A DNA stretch of 64,000 nucleotides from Cocos nucifera (GCA_006176705.1 QRFJ01002108.1:62001-126000); one strand, 5' to 3'; shown: positions 10,664-23,958, counted from the first letter of the stretch. Program-made: numbers and translations. The notes: generated by a model from the sequence alone, not told the origin.

Positions 10664-12250
10664 GCTATTCAATCGCCTTATAGAAAGGTGAATGGTCAAA
10701 TCCTTGTCCGGTTGACAGGTTGGATGTCCGTGATGATTTAATTGAAGAGCGGGGTGAGCCCATGGAAGATCTTATTTCCATCCCACTAAATGATGGGAAT
10801 ACGGAGCATGCGGTACAGATTGGCTCCAACCTGATGAAAGAGATACGAGAGCAGCTTGTCGAATTTCTATGGAGGAACGTAGATGTTTTTGCTTAGGTCC
10901 CTGATGACAAGCCCAGAATAGATGCTGAAGTCATGAAACATCGTCTAACTGTTGATCCCAAATATCGACCAGTGAAGGAGAAGATGCGCAACCATGCCTT
11001 AGAGAGATAGAAAGTAATTGCAGAGAAAGTTGACAAGCTCCTCAAAACTGGATTCATCTAAGAAGTCAACTATTCGAACTGGATCTCCAACATCATGCTC
11101 GTCAAGAAAGCAAATGGCAAGTGGAGAATGTGTATAGACTTCAAAAGGCTGAATAAAGCATACCCAAAAGATAGCTACCCCTACTCAGGATTGATCAGCT
11201 GGTGGATGTGACCTCGGGCCATGAGCTTCTTACTTTCATGGATGCCTTTTCTGGCTATAACCAAATTCAGATGGCACCAGAAGATGAGGAGAAAACTGCC
11301 TTTATTACTGACCGTAGTCTTTACTATTATAGGGTTATGCCTTTTAAACTCAAAAATGTAGGAGCAATATACCAATGCCTGGTCAATAAAATCTTCAAAA
11401 AGTAGATCGACCGCAACATGGAGGTATATGTAGATGATATGCTTGTTAAGAGCCGAACTTCAATAAATCATATTGCCGACCTTGAAGAGACCTTCAGCGC
11501 CCTTAAGAAATAAAAGATGAAGCTGAACCCATCCAAGTGCACATTCAATGTGACTTCGGGAAAGTTTTTGGGATTCATGATATCGAGGTACGGAATTGAA
11601 GCAAATTCGGAGAAGATTTGGACCATTAAAGAGATGACTGCTCCAAAATCAATCAAAAAAGTTTAGCGCTTGAACAGAAAGATGGTAGCCCTGAATTGCT
11701 TCGTCTCGAGGTCGGCCGAGCGATGCATACCCTTCTTTCAAGCCCTAAAATAGCCGAAGAACTTTTACTGGACCATTGAATGTCAATAAGCCTTTAAAGA
11801 GCTCAAGAACTACCTCTGCTCACCTCCCCTATTAGCAAAGCCCAAATCCGAAGAGGGATTATTTTTGTGCCTGGCGGTCTCCCCAGTGACCCTTGCAACA
11901 GTTCTAGTCAAAGAAAAGGAGAAAGTATAGATGCCAATCTACTACATAAGTTGAGTCTTGAGAGACGCCGAGACCAGGTATACTAAGTTAGAAAAATAAA
12001 TTTTTGCCCTACTGATTGCATCCCGAAGACTTCACCCTTACTTCCAAGGGCACACCATAACCCTCCTCATTGATCAACCAATCAAAGCAGTTCTTCATCG
12101 AACAGATACCTCCGAAAGAATAGCAAAATGGGCAATAGAACTTCCCAAGTTTGAAATCAACTACCAGCCTTGGCCATCAATCAAAGCCTAAATTCTAGCA
12201 AATTTTATAGTAGAATGCACCATTCCAGATGAAGCCAAGCCTGAATAGAA
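10664..12250 (+). pseudogene. gypsy reverse transcriptase and RNase H, Tat1
   Basis: Translation shows gypsy RT landmarks: NIMLVKKANGKWRMCIDFK, MDAFSGYNQI, YRVMPFKLKN, and the catalytic box as VYVDDMLVKS (about 11424-11455), followed by the connection and Ty3-type RNase H (LASRRLHPYFQGH, EINY). One base appears lost near 11180, in the LPRIDQL region, and more than ten in-frame stops occur. Almost all stops are TAA, TAG or TGA where Gln, Trp or Arg is expected. The enzyme would copy the element RNA into cDNA in the particle. This copy is dead. Confidence 0.92.
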
Positions 12251-12289
12251 TGAAGTCGATATTACCTGATTATAACCAAGTTTTTCTAA

Positions 12290-12790
12290 AGAAAGAGCTG
12301 ACCTCCCCGAAGATTTTTGAGTTCTATATGTAGACAGCTTGTCCAATGCTTCTGGTGCAGGTGTAGGGCTGATCTTGGTTAGCCCAGAAGGAGTGGTCGC
12401 TGAATATGCACCATGCTTTGAGTTCTCTATGACTAATAATGGAAACGAATATGAAGCTTTAATTATAGGGTTAAGGATCGCTGAAGAATTGAAAGTAGAT
12501 CGACTCCAAGTCTACAGTGATTTCCAATTGGTGGTTGGATAAGTTAATGACGATTATGAGGCTCGAGAAGAAAGCATGATAAAATATCTCGAGAAAGCGA
12601 AGAGCTTGACTTTGGTCATCAATAGTTTTGACATCAAGCATATTCCAAGAGAGGAAAATGCTAGGGTCGACCTTCTCTCAAAGTTAGCAACATTGGCCCC
12701 AACTAAGCTGCCTAGGAAAGTCTTCTTTGAAGTCCTAAAACACCCAAGTCTGGAAGGGCAATAGTCTGTAATGCAGATCGACCAAGAGCC
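12290..12790 (+). pseudogene. second (archaeal-type) RNase H domain, Tat1
   Basis: VLYVDSLSNASGAGVGLILV, then NEYEALIIGLRIAEEL, LQVYSDFQLVVG and HIPREENARVDLLSKLA give the acidic core of the additional RNase H found only in Tat-group gypsy elements between the normal RNase H and integrase. Two stops (before VLYVD and after QLVVG) interrupt it. It ends at copia3. The rest of the pol frame resumes at 26854. This domain is the main reason for assigning the element to Tat. Confidence 0.88.
12786..12790. repeat. target-site duplication, left copy, copia3
   Basis: gagcc immediately left of copia3. The right copy is gagtc at 26854-26858, one transition different. The Tat1 reading frame continues across after removing the element. 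Confidence 0.75.
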
Positions 12791-13076
12791 TGTTGGAAAC
12801 ATGCAGGGTTTCATGCATTGATTTCAAAATTTTTCGAAATATAGAGCAGCGAAAGACATAGATTAAACAATTTAATCTACAAATGTATATAATCAAATTA
12901 CAAAACCCTACATCAAGGATCTATAACATGTTATGATGCAAATATAAATCTAAAATTAAATTAATCATAAGTGGTATTAATCATATCAATATCTAGATCT
13001 AGAATAATTCTAGATCTAATCCTAGATCGTATCTAGGTCACCAAGAGATCAAATCTCTTACCTTTGCACAGGTCGA

Positions 13077-13999
13077 TGTAAGTGCACCAACTAGCATCAC
13101 CTCTCCCTGATACCAATTGATGTTCCATGATATCGCTCGAATGCCAATTATCCTTGACATCACAAGATCTCGATACTATATTGCGGAAGCCCCTGATCTT
13201 TAGCATGGACCTAAAGGAACCTATGACGTTCTCTATGGGCAGCAAACCATCGATCCTCCACCTAGATCTGTGATGGAGTGCCTCCCTCCTTGAGCTTGAG
13301 GGAGACGCCCCCCTTCTCTAAGGCTTCTTCAAGAATCCTAGGGCGGCAACTCTAGAGAGAAGAGAAGAAGAGAGTTGAGGAAGAAAAGGTCTATATTAAT
13401 TCTAACTTTTAAAATCCTAATACAACCTATGTATTTATACATAGCCATTAAGCCCGACCAAAAACTTTCCTGGCTAACCCAATACATAAAAGCACTCACC
13501 GAGCCCATGTACACCCATGTCTCCCATGCTCTCATCCTCTGGATCTAGACCTGATCCATACATGAATTAGCCCTCTTAAGATCTCTCAAACCAGGCCTTA
13601 AGACCTTTAGGATCAACCCAGACCCTAGCCCAAAATAGGTACTCGCGTAACTCTGCCCGTGCACTGAGCTGGCTCAGTCTCAACACTAAGCCAGCTATGT
13701 TCTACTGGATCGACTCAGTCTAAAATTAAGCCAGCCCAGTTCTATGCCGTGCCAATAATCTCGAACGTGCAGCTCTCTATTTTGTCTGTGCACTGAGACT
13801 TAGCCAACCCAGTTTTGGACTGAGCTAGCTAACCTGCAAAAAATCTTCTTTCTGCAGTCTTAATCTCCGACTTTGGTTCCTTGCTTCACCTTGTGTCCCA
13901 GGTCTCTGAAGCACCAACCAGGCCCCTGAAATCTTTAGAGCCATCATCATGACTCCTTCCGTGGCCTCCCAAGGCTTGAAAGCATGATAAATCCTCAAA
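13077..13999 (-). repeat. 3' LTR of TRG1
   Basis: 923 bp, starts tgtaagtgcaccaac, ends tcctcaaa. Repeated at 15645-16602. A TATA-like tgtataaata on the minus strand lies near 13430-13440. Bounded on the inside by the polypurine tract at 14000-14010. Confidence 0.88.
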
Positions 14000-14010
14000 A
14001 TCTCCATCTT

Positions 14011-15629
14011 GGTGCCCCAAGCCTTAGCAAACCTCTTGGCAATGACCTCCTGCACGATCCCACTGTCCCTGCACACTCGACAGCACCTGTGTAAACATTG
14101 CCTCCGTCAATCCTCTTCAGCTATTGTGCACCTTTGAGATCTTTGAGATGACCGCCTCCACCGCTGAAGATCTGTGCTTGCTTCTTGGCACCATCCTAGA
14201 ATTGTAGGATCCCTTCTGCTTAGTAGCTACATCACTTTTTCTAGACTTTTTTGGAGAACCCACAACATTCCTGTACTAGCACTCGCTGCAAATTCTAACA
14301 TGGTCTCCTCAGAACTACGCTTGTCCTCCTATATATGCCGCTCCACCTGGAACTGTGCATCACCGATGCTCTGAACTCATGTCAAATTTCTCTCCAATTG
14401 TGAAGCCACCTCTTCGGATCTCCACCTATATCTAAAATCCATCTGATGCCGCAGAAGTTGACTCTATCACCAAGTCCTTCGAGGCCAACCACTCAACACT
14501 ACATTATTGAGCCTGCCGCTGCACCTCGAATACCGTCGCTATCCCTTTGAACCCTCCACACTCTGTGGATCCTTTCGAAGCCATCTCGAATACCTCCGCA
14601 ACCTATGGGCACCTTCAAAATCTAAGAGCTCATCCAACTCTTCTGAATCCAATGACTGAACCCTAGAGAATTTCACCCTAGTCCTTCTCTTCTACTCCTA
14701 CACCAGCCATCGCTTTAGTTGCGCCTGGAGAACCATCATCCACCTGAACCATGACTCTTCCTGGTACTCTTACAGAAGAAATCCGATCCATGATACTCCG
14801 AACTATTTGAGACCTCCTGGCACTCCCTGAGACCTCTTGGCTTTCCTTGAGACCTACTCTCGATCTTCCTAAGAAGCTCCTAACACCATCTGCTGAGATA
14901 CACTCCTCGACTGCTGCACCACCGAGCCTCTCTCAGTCTCGTGCCTTCAGGATAGCACTCCTGCAGTACTCCAATGCTCTCTGACTCATCTCTACACCGC
15001 TCTATAGCCATCCAGTCCTGACCTGCTGGACCTTCATGGATCATTCATCTCCATTACTCCCAAGGCTCTGCAAATCCATGCTATGGTCAAATCGTTGAAT
15101 ACATCTCCAACTACTTTCCCATCTTCTTGACATCGAAGTACGTATAGTCGCTTCTTCAACCTTTCTTCGATCATTACCCCTTAAAAAATTTTTCTTCTAT
15201 AGTCCTACACTGTCCATCTTTCTAGAGAATCTTGATGTACTCTGTTAAGATACCTCCCTCGACTACTGCATCGCTGAGTCTCTCTCAACCCTGCATCTCC
15301 AGGAAAGCGCTACTGCAACACTCCAGTGCTCCCTAAGTGTCACATAACCATCAGACATCCCGGCCTTTCCATCAAGACTGATCAGTAAATCATGCACCAA
15401 ATCCTTCCATCCTGAGAAAATTCCTTTCCAGTAATCCTCTCAACCTCCATCTTCAACTCGCTGCTCCCAGGTGGCCAAACCACAACAATAACAAAGATAG
15501 ATTTGAGACATACCATGGAATCCTTGTGTAGATTTTTGATTTTACCTTGTACGACTTCTCCTTCCCTTCCATGCACCATCAGGCTCTAAAACTTGGCTTC
15601 TTTTCACGTACCATCAGGCTCTAAAATTT
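14011..15629 (-). pseudogene. degenerate copia-type Gag of TRG1
   Basis: No long frame survives. Short minus-strand stretches line up with the better preserved TRG2 gag: RLKKRLYVLRCQEDGKVVGD resembles its LKKQLYNLRMQEGEDVAGH, and the segment after it matches TRG2's downstream region (FEVQRQAQ against FEVQWQAQQ). No RT, RNase H or integrase motif is visible in any frame. The assignment rests mainly on homology to TRG2. Confidence 0.6.
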
Positions 15630-15630
15630 G

Positions 15631-15642
15631 GCTCTGATACCA
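15631..15642 (-). other. primer binding site, TRG1
   Basis: Minus-strand TGGTATCAGAGC, a perfect initiator-Met-type site, two bases from the LTR. Confidence 0.85.
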
Positions 15643-15644
15643 AA

Positions 15645-16602
15645 TGTAAGTGCACCAACTGGCATCACCTCTCCCTGATACCAATTGATATTCCATGATA
15701 TCGCTCGAACGCTAATTATCCTTGGCATCACAAGCTCCAATACTATGTTACGGAAGCCTCTGATCTTTAGCACGAATCTGAAGGAATCTATGATGTTCTC
15801 TATGGGCAGCAAACCATCGATCCTCCATCTGAATCTATGATGGGGTGCCTCCCTCTTTGGGCTTGAGGGAGATGCCCCCTTCTTTAGGGCTTCTTCAAGA
15901 ACCCTAGGGTGACAACTCTAGAGAGAAGAGAAGAAGAGAGTCGAGGGAGAAAATATCTGTATTAATTCAAACCTTTAAAATCCTAATACAACCTATGTAT
16001 TTATACATAGCCATTAGGCCCGACCAAAAACTCCCCTAGATAACCCAATATATGAAAGCACTCACCAAGCCCATGTACACCCATGTCTCCCATGCTCTCA
16101 TCCTCTGGATCCAAACCTGATCCATACATATATTAGCCCTCTTAAGACCTCTCAAATCAGGCCTTAAGACCCCTAGGATCAACCCAGATCCTAGCCCAAA
16201 ATAGGTCCTTACGTAACTCTACCCGTGCACTGAGCCGGCTCAATTTTAGCACTGAGTCAGCTATGTTGTACTGGGTCGGCTCGGTCTAAAACTGAGCCGG
16301 CCTAGTTCTGTGCCGTGCCAGCAGTGACCGAGCCGACCCAGTTCTGTGCCATGCCAGCAATCCCGAATGCATAGCTCTCTATTTTGCCTATGCATTGAGA
16401 CTTATCCGATCGAGTTTTGGACTGAGCCGACTAATCTACAGAAAATCTTCTTTCTGTAGTCTTAATTTTTTAGGTTTGGTTCCTTGCTTCACCTTGTGTT
16501 TCAGGTCTTTGAAGCACCAACCAAGCCTCTAAAATCTCTGGAGCCATCATCGTGACTCCTTCCGTAGCCTCTCAAAGCTTGGAAGCACTATAAATCCTCA
16601 CA
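15645..16602 (-). repeat. 5' LTR of TRG1
   Basis: 958 bp copy of 13077-13999, from tgtaagtgcacc to tcctcaca, followed by target duplication gtcga. Confidence 0.9.
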
Positions 16603-19210
16603 GTCGAGAACTCCATGGTTAAATCTATTATTGCCTTTAGAGCCGTACAAGCATCTGGCCTCTATAGGTGATCCATACGAACCTGCAACACAGATCAGAG
16701 GTTCATCGAACGAAGATCCATTCGAAATGCTAGTTCTCATGGATCCCTCCTGATGGTTAATCAAATACATGTTCTTCAAATCTCTTGGATACTGCAAGAG
16801 ATGAAGAATACAAGATGAAATAAGAAAGAAATCCAATCCTTGGATCCCCCATAAATCAAAAAATAAAATCAAAGGAAAAACAAATCCTAAGAGAAGATAA
16901 ATCTTCTTCTTCAGGATATCAACAGTTGATGTCCTGAAAATATCTCTATACTAGGATAAGAGGAGACCTTCTTCTCTAGAATTTTTTCTAAGTTTTTAGA
17001 TATAATATTTTTGATTTTCATCATATAAAATTCTTACAAAAATTGGAGAGTAAAGGTTCTCTAAGAAACCCTAAGAGAAGACCTTTCTTCTCTTCTCCTT
17101 CTCTCATCAGGACATGATTAGATCATGTCCAAAAAATTAACACCATGCCTCAACAACTTGGAGCACTCATCCCTACACCCAAATCCTCTCTCTCACTTAT
17201 ATTTTTATCATATAAAAATCATAAATAAAATAGAAAGAGAAACATAAAAGAAAAATATAAGAGAAGACAATCTTCTCTTACCTTGTCTCTTCAAGACATC
17301 AACCTTTGATGTCTTAATTGAAGGCTCTTCTCTATGAATCTTGGTGCCACAAATCCTCCATGCCTTCTCCTCCTTTTTCTCTAATTTTTTATGATTTTTA
17401 TAGGATTTTTCACATCCTCTAACCATCTCATAGGAGGTGCCCCAATATTTAGGAAGACTAGGTCAAGAGACCTAGTCAAACAAGGAAACAAGAAGGAATT
17501 TGGGGGGCGTCCAACTCTTGGATGCCTCCCTAGATTTTTGTGCATGGAGAAAATAAAAGCCACACCTCAAAAAGTAGAGAGAAGGCACACAAAAAATCAG
17601 AGGGTGGCATGGAGAAAATTTCATAGAGAGAGGAGGTGTTTTGGATAACTAGGACTCTATCAAATAGAATCCTATGCACAACTACTTTCTAATTTTAACC
17701 AAATCAAATTTAAATCTAATTCCTAAGATAATGGGGTGTGAGAAATCATTTCTAAGGCATGGAAATCTTAGAAAAAAATTTGGAACTAAATATTGGGGCA
17801 TGGGACCATTGGCGCAAGGGAAGAGTGAGAGTCCCAGTCCAATTGGGACTCTTTATGTTTGACTAGGTCAAAACTATTTTGAACCTAAGTCAAAACTAAT
17901 TTAAATCAGATAAAATGCAATCTAATTGAGAGTGATCCTAGTCTAATTAGGAGCCTAATTAAATTAGATTAAATCATATTTAATTCTGACTTAAATCTAA
18001 AGTCAATTTGGAATTAGATGCACTTAAATCCTAGTCCAACTAGGAATTGATTTTTCCTTGCAATTAGCTTATCCAATAAACTAACTGGACTTATCCCAAT
18101 TAAGTGCAAATCAATTCTAATTAAATCTAATTCAATTAAACTTGATCTTATCCCAATTGCTCAATCAAATTAAGCTAATTTGCAATCCAATTGCTAATCA
18201 ATCCTCCTACAACACATGCATTAGGTCAAACATCAATTGCATTGAATGTTTGACCTCGCAATGATTCTCAATAATCGATTAACCATCTAATTAGATTACA
18301 AGCTCTAATGTGTGTGATTCTATAGATTTGAACCTAACTTGGTAGTATAAAAATCAATTCCTATACCAATCGAAGTTACCATCTAGCAATGGTTTCTGAC
18401 GTCCGGATTGATTGAATGTATGCAAAACAACATTCCTAGAATTCTGGCCCATGGTTATCATATAATTCATCCCTATGATCAATAAAGCTCAAGACAACTT
18501 TGAGTATGCTATAAAATACTAATACAATTTATCTCTATTATGTCTCAAAATTTTGCAAATCCCATGACATCTCACAAGGATTACCTAGGCCCAGGTTTTG
18601 CTAAATTGAAACACAGCGAGTCATTCTCTTCCTGAAGTTAATCAAGAATGGTCAATCCCATCTTAACTCATACACCAACTTTACAAGTATTTAACTACAC
18701 CCAAAAACCTTTCGAACCTATATTAGAAATACAGACAGTCCGGCTCTAAAGTATAGTGAGTTATTTGTAAGTCACCGTGGTAATCTCAGATCGGAGGAAC
18801 ACTTATACTCATTGACCTTAGCCAGCTACTCTTGATAGTAGAGTGCTACATTGATCACATTCAGTGCAGATGTACTCTTACATCTCAGCTGGATGCCATA
18901 CTAGTGTCTCCATACCAGTTGGTTATGAGGACAACTAACGCATATGACGTACAGCGACCTACACTCGATAAGTTATTGTCCTTGTTAATAACTTATCATT
19001 TGATCGTGAACAATTTAAGAACCATTCAATAAACCCTCCTTTATCGATTGATTGTGGTTCTAAGAACTTCATCATAATTTAGAAGTTCATTTAAGGAAGA
19101 TAGAACTTTTATGATGAACCAGCCAAATAATTATTATTATTAAATAATTCATATACTAATTTCAATCATCTACTACTTAAATGATTGGCTTTATGACATA
19201 TTTTTCAACA

Positions 19211-19222
19211 ACTCCCACTTGG
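19211..19222 (-). other. polypurine tract, copia3
   Basis: Minus-strand CCAAGTGGGAGT immediately before the 3' LTR. It is the plus-strand primer site, typical of plant copia elements. Confidence 0.85.
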
Positions 19223-19830
19223 ACTAAAGCCAATCAGAATGATATCAAATATCCTATCTTCCACATGAGTTCATAGAACTCCTTAGTTCCAAGACCTTAG
19301 CAAATGGATCGATCAAGTTCTCCTTTTTAATCAATCTTCCAAAGATCGACATCACCCTGATCAAAAATCAAAGGTGATGGCAATGCAGAATATGCTGGTT
19401 TTTCGGTTCTTTAGTCTGAGCTATGACTCCAGTGCTATGATAGGACTGGACCATCGATGAAGGGTGCCACTCCTAACCTGCTAATGAACCTCAGCAACTA
19501 TACAGCTTACATGGCAGCATCATATGCCATGATATCTCTACATCACTAACTGAATAGGCTAAAGTATCATGCTTGGAACTTTTCTAGCAGATTGCTCCTA
19601 TAATTAGGGTATGAGCCGACATTCTCTAATTATCATCTTGTTCTAACTAAAATTAAAATATCCACATGTTTTAAGTTAGTACTTCTATATTTGAGTCACT
19701 AGACCTTAGTATTTTTCAAATACTTAAGGATTGTCTATACAATCTTCCAGTGGCTCTCATTTGGATCAAATTGGTATCTACTCACTACCTCTAGTGAGTA
19801 TACCATATCTGATCATGTACATAGAGAAAT
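19223..19830 (-). pseudogene. copia RNase H and RT C-terminal part, copia3
   Basis: Minus-strand fragments: ILKYLKNTKV (after RT), a damaged DAAMEAVW-like segment, AQTKEPKNQHI, and LIDPFAKVLE at the end of RNase H. These match the order of the copia RNase H seen intact in A2 at 40429-40846. Multiple stops and frameshifts. Not functional. Confidence 0.75.
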
Positions 19831-20200
19831 AAGATGATAGCTAAACCTTTATTCTTTGCAATGTTGGGATGTCATTTTTGATTAAGAGAATTTCATCCAT
19901 AAATAATATAAGAAATAACACTATAGAATATTTTATCCAATTACAAATGTAGAATTTATCTTTGTTCATAACAAAGGCATACATTCAAAATGTATGTTCT
20001 AATTCTGAGGTAATAGCCAAATGGGCTTTATGATCTTTACCTTTCCGTCTGCGCTACTTTGATCCTTTTGAAAATCCATTCACACCCAATGAGTTTTATC
20101 CCTTCAGGTGAATCAACTAGTGTCCATACAATATTGATTTTCATGGACTTCAATTTGGATCGTGTGGCTTTAGATCACTGCATTGTATCCCTATAGGTGA
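19831..20200 (-). pseudogene. copia reverse transcriptase core, internally deleted, copia3
   Basis: The RT entry motif (IVWTLVDSPEGIKLIGC) lies at about 20045-20150. The catalytic box survives only as LFMDEILLI-like residues near 19875-19905, with the second aspartate changed to glutamate. The distance between the two is about 200 bases, far shorter than the family's, so most of the fingers and palm is deleted. Confidence 0.75.
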
Positions 20201-21260
20201 TCGATCCTTGTTGTTCTCATCGAGCTCAACAGGATCACCATCCCGAACCTAGATACTAAAGTATCTATCCAACTGATGCGGTACTCTATCGGATCTTCCT
20301 AAAGGTGATACTTTAATGGGCTCCAGATTTAATCTGATCAAATTCGATTCTATAGGTTTACTAGATTACGTCGGTTCTTTTCTACCAGTCAAACTTTTTC
20401 AAGTTCAACTTGATAGGCATCAGTTCCTTCTCTAAGAAACTTCTTTCTAAAAAAAATACCCTACTGCTGATGAACATCTTATGTTCTTTAGCATAGTAGA
20501 ATTAATAACTCTTAAATACTTATTAGACCAGGATCCAAGTTTATCTGTATGCAAATATATGACATAAGCCAATCAACTCCAAATCCGAAAGTGAGAGAAT
20601 CTAGGTCTACACCCGATCCATATTCTATATGGAATCTATGTGATAAATTTACTCAGAACCTTTTTCAAAGTAAAACTAGTAGCCACAAGAGCACAATCCT
20701 GAAACAGGCAGACAAGTGAACCCTATAGTGGATTGAACCATGTATAACAAAGTTCAATTTTTTCTTTCAGATACATTATATTTCGAAAAAAAATCTACTT
20801 GAGAGAGAATTCAATTCTCTCCTAGATATGTCAAAAACTCAATGAATAAGTATTCACCTCTTCGATCCGATCGAAGAGTTCTAATATCTTTTTAGTTTAT
20901 TTTCTATTTCATTATTGAATCATTTGAACATTTCAAATAATTTAGGCCAGATGCATCCATGCCTAAATAGGTCGTCTGTAATAAAATATTAGTATCTTCC
21001 TTTGGCACTTAAGTTTATAAGTCCACATACATCACTATGTATGAGACTTAGAACTTTATCGACTCCTCACCTTTTTTAGTAAAAGATGACTTTGTCATTT
21101 TTTCAAGAAGACAAAATTCGTAGACTATTAATGATTCACAATCATTGATATCGAGATTTTCCTCTTAAGCTAACCCATTTATCCTATTCTTATCAAGATG
21201 ACTAAGCCTATAATGCCAAAGATAGATATCCATGACATAATCTAACTTGGGTGTGTACAT
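20201..21260 (-). pseudogene. copia integrase with pre-integrase finger, copia3
   Basis: Minus-strand YLWHYRLSHLDKNRINGLA (near 21160-21235) is the pre-integrase finger. Then RSDRRGEYLFIEFLTYLGEN (near 20830-20880) and NVSERKN give D and E positions of the DDE core. The downstream linker to RT is readable but broken. The sequence is clearly more diverged than A1/A2 integrase, consistent with a different copia family. Confidence 0.8.
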
Positions 21261-21960
21261 TACACTTAATAGGCTGTATAAATATTAAATATTATTTCTT
21301 TATTATTCATGTATTACTATAATATTATTCATAATAATAGCATAATAATCTTCTTTATTGATAAATGATAATCATCTCTGACCAAAAGGCCATCAGAGAT
21401 CATATTTATCATAAACGATGGACAATAGTGACAATCACTCAAAATGACATCTATTGAAAATAAGCTTGACAAATCCTAAAGTTAAGATTGGAACAAGACT
21501 TCCATCCCCAACGTTCAGGTATTTCTCATCATTTTCAAATATCCCACTTATTTGTAGTCTTTGCAACAAATTACAAAAGACTACCAACATCTAATACTCA
21601 TGTAGTAGAATTATTTATAGAAAAATTTTAAGGTGTTATCATATAATATCTTTAATGAGCAACTTTTGCTTCTTTCTTTTGTTCAGCCTGTTATGGTCAA
21701 GTGAAGCAAGATAATTCTTCTTCCTATGACCTTGTTTCTAACATTAGAAGCACTATACCTAATTTGGATTAACCTTAGACTAATTATTTTGACTGGTCTT
21801 AGAAGCCCCAGTATGAATCCATTCATACTACTGAACCAAATTCAACTCTCGATACTAATTATTGAAGTTAGGTCCCATAAGTCATCACTATTTAACAATG
21901 ATAGGAGCAATTAGGATTTAGCCTTAATTTGAGGAAAGGAAACATTCACCTAAGTATATG
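21261..21960 (-). pseudogene. copia protease/gag remnant, copia3
   Basis: Upstream (minus sense) of the integrase finger, words such as LNVGDGSLVP resemble the region just after the copia protease active site, but the D-S/T-G box itself is not legible. Gag is not recognisable. The call rests on position between leader and integrase. Confidence 0.45.
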
Positions 21961-23958
21961 AATTATATTAAACCTAAAGACATAAACTTTAGTCTAAAGA
22001 TTCTTCCACTATTTTATTCGAATTGATAGCCTCTACCTCTAATTTAGAAAATTACTTTAATTTTCTAGTAAGTACTAGAATCCACATAGACTGCACATAA
22101 GCCCAACTATGGTAGGTCAACCCATGTACATCTAAGGATAGGTTCATCACCAATTATTTCTTCAAACAACTTCTTATAATTTAATTTTGCCCCAGAAACC
22201 TAATCAGTAGGCTAGGGCCTCCACTGTAAGAATCTAGTTAGGTCCAACCATTAACATAAGCATACTTGGTGCATCTAAGTAACGAATAATTAAGCCCAAC
22301 TATGCTTGGTCAACTTAACCACCATTAGGGAGATACATCCAAATCGTCATATGATGAATGATAATTCTATTAGTCAACAAGCATCGGGCCTATGGGCCTC
22401 CAATGATTATTGAGTTAATGGACTCATTATTAAACACCTTAATGGAAGGCTATGACTCGATTATCTCCATAACTTCATCATTTTAAGGATCTAATAATTT
22501 TAAAGGATTTAAATTATTAGTAATTTAAGGATAGAAAGGACATGGACCAATTTGCTCCCACTAACTTCACAAAGTCAGGTCCTCCTACTGACTTCACAAG
22601 TCACTGATGAGGATTATGATCAATTTTGGTCCATGGGCACCTATATCAGTCTCACTGAATGAAATCAGTCTCACTGATTTCCTATGTGACATGGGTTAGC
22701 TCGAATCAATAAGCAACCTAATCGAAATCTGATTAACCACATTGATCAGGTAAGTGAGATCGGTGGAAAGATCTGCTAAGGCTTGCCGTAGACATCATCA
22801 AAAATGGCTAGGTAAGTGGGCTGCCAATTAAAAACCATCGATCTAAAATGCCAGACTTATCTTTGACACCAATTAATTTGTCAATTTTGGTTTGATCTGC
22901 CTAAATACTCAGGCTCGACCACTGAGCCACGATCAGATCCATTTATTAGATATATGGACTTTGATCAACTACAACTATTGAATTGATCTATAGAAAAGAA
23001 ATGACCTAATCTTAATTAACTATTAATTAGGTTTGATCAATTTCTTAACTAAATCTATATTTAATCTAACCCTAGGTCTAACCCAGTTAATGACCTGATC
23101 AAAACTAACCCATTTAACCTTTAACCCAAGTTTTATGAAATTATCTTAGGATCTTCAAATCACAAATCTAGATCCTAAACAATCACTTAATTCTCAATTA
23201 AGTTCAAAGTTTGGGTTTATAGAACCTCATAACTAGTTTCTGATTTTATTATTTAAAATATTTTCAAATTATAAATAATTTACATTGAATCATATTCAAT
23301 ACATGATTTTAGATCTGATTTATTTCATTATTTAGATCATGTCCCAGGATTTTGAATCTAGGTTTTGCAGAAAGTAAGTTCTCAATTTAAATTCTACAAA
23401 ATAAATATATCATACATATACATTCTAGATTCAAAACAAAAATTACATATCAACATATACAATAAGAGGATCTAGATCTAAACATAAAACACATCATGTG
23501 GATCAGATCATAAACCATTTAAAATTAGATTTAAAATCTAAAAATAAATCATAAATCACTTTATATCTCATCTAACCTATTTATGACTTAGGTTTCTCGG
23601 ATCAGCATATACTAGGATAATCTTTCCACTGTAATGGTTAAACCTTATAGCAGGACAACCTTATGGCAGTATGTGTAATCCTTATATTATTTAGATCTAA
23701 TCTAAATAATTTAAAATAGATCAAATATCTATTTAATTTTAGATTTAAATTAAAAAATTGAATCATAAATTTTCTTAGATCTAATCTAAATTATTCATGA
23801 TTCAGATTCAGATCAACACATACTAGGACAACCTTTTTATTGTAAGAGGTTAACCTTACAATAGGACAACCTTATGGCAGTATGTACGATCTTTAATTAA
23901 TTTTAATTTTTAAATTTAATTTAATATAAATATAATCATGTTATAAAAAAATCTAGAT
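21961..23958 (-). other. copia3 untranslated leader
   Basis: About 2 kb without an ORF, colinear in patches with the family B leader at 61716-63267 (for example ggaggccctagcctactga and atggttggacctaac). The conserved block with the splice-donor-like site lies at about 22750-22870, where the donor is changed to AAG|ATAAGT. Bases 23580-23960 match the copia2 stub at 7358-7600. Confidence 0.75.

Larger units (their letters stand above)
13077..16602 (-). mobile_element. gag-only LTR element TRG1, nested in copia3 LTR
   Basis: LTRs 13077-13999 and 15645-16602 bound a 1.65 kb interior. Flanks carry a perfect 5-bp duplication gtcga (13072-13076 and 16603-16607), and the copia3 LTR resumes exactly. 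Minus-strand PBS next to the right LTR and an AAGATGGAGAT polypurine tract next to the left LTR set the orientation. The interior is too short for pol. Same family as TRG2 (46503-49779). Resembles terminal-repeat elements with only a gag domain (TR-GAG) known in plants. Confidence 0.88.
12791..19210 (-). repeat. 3' LTR of copia3 (about 2.9 kb plus nested element)
   Basis: Matches 23975-26853 and 7613-10663 on both sides of the nested gag-only element (13077-16602). It begins on the minus strand TGTTGAAAAATATGTC right after the polypurine tract and ends with ...CATGTTTCCAACA at 12791. Confidence 0.9.
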
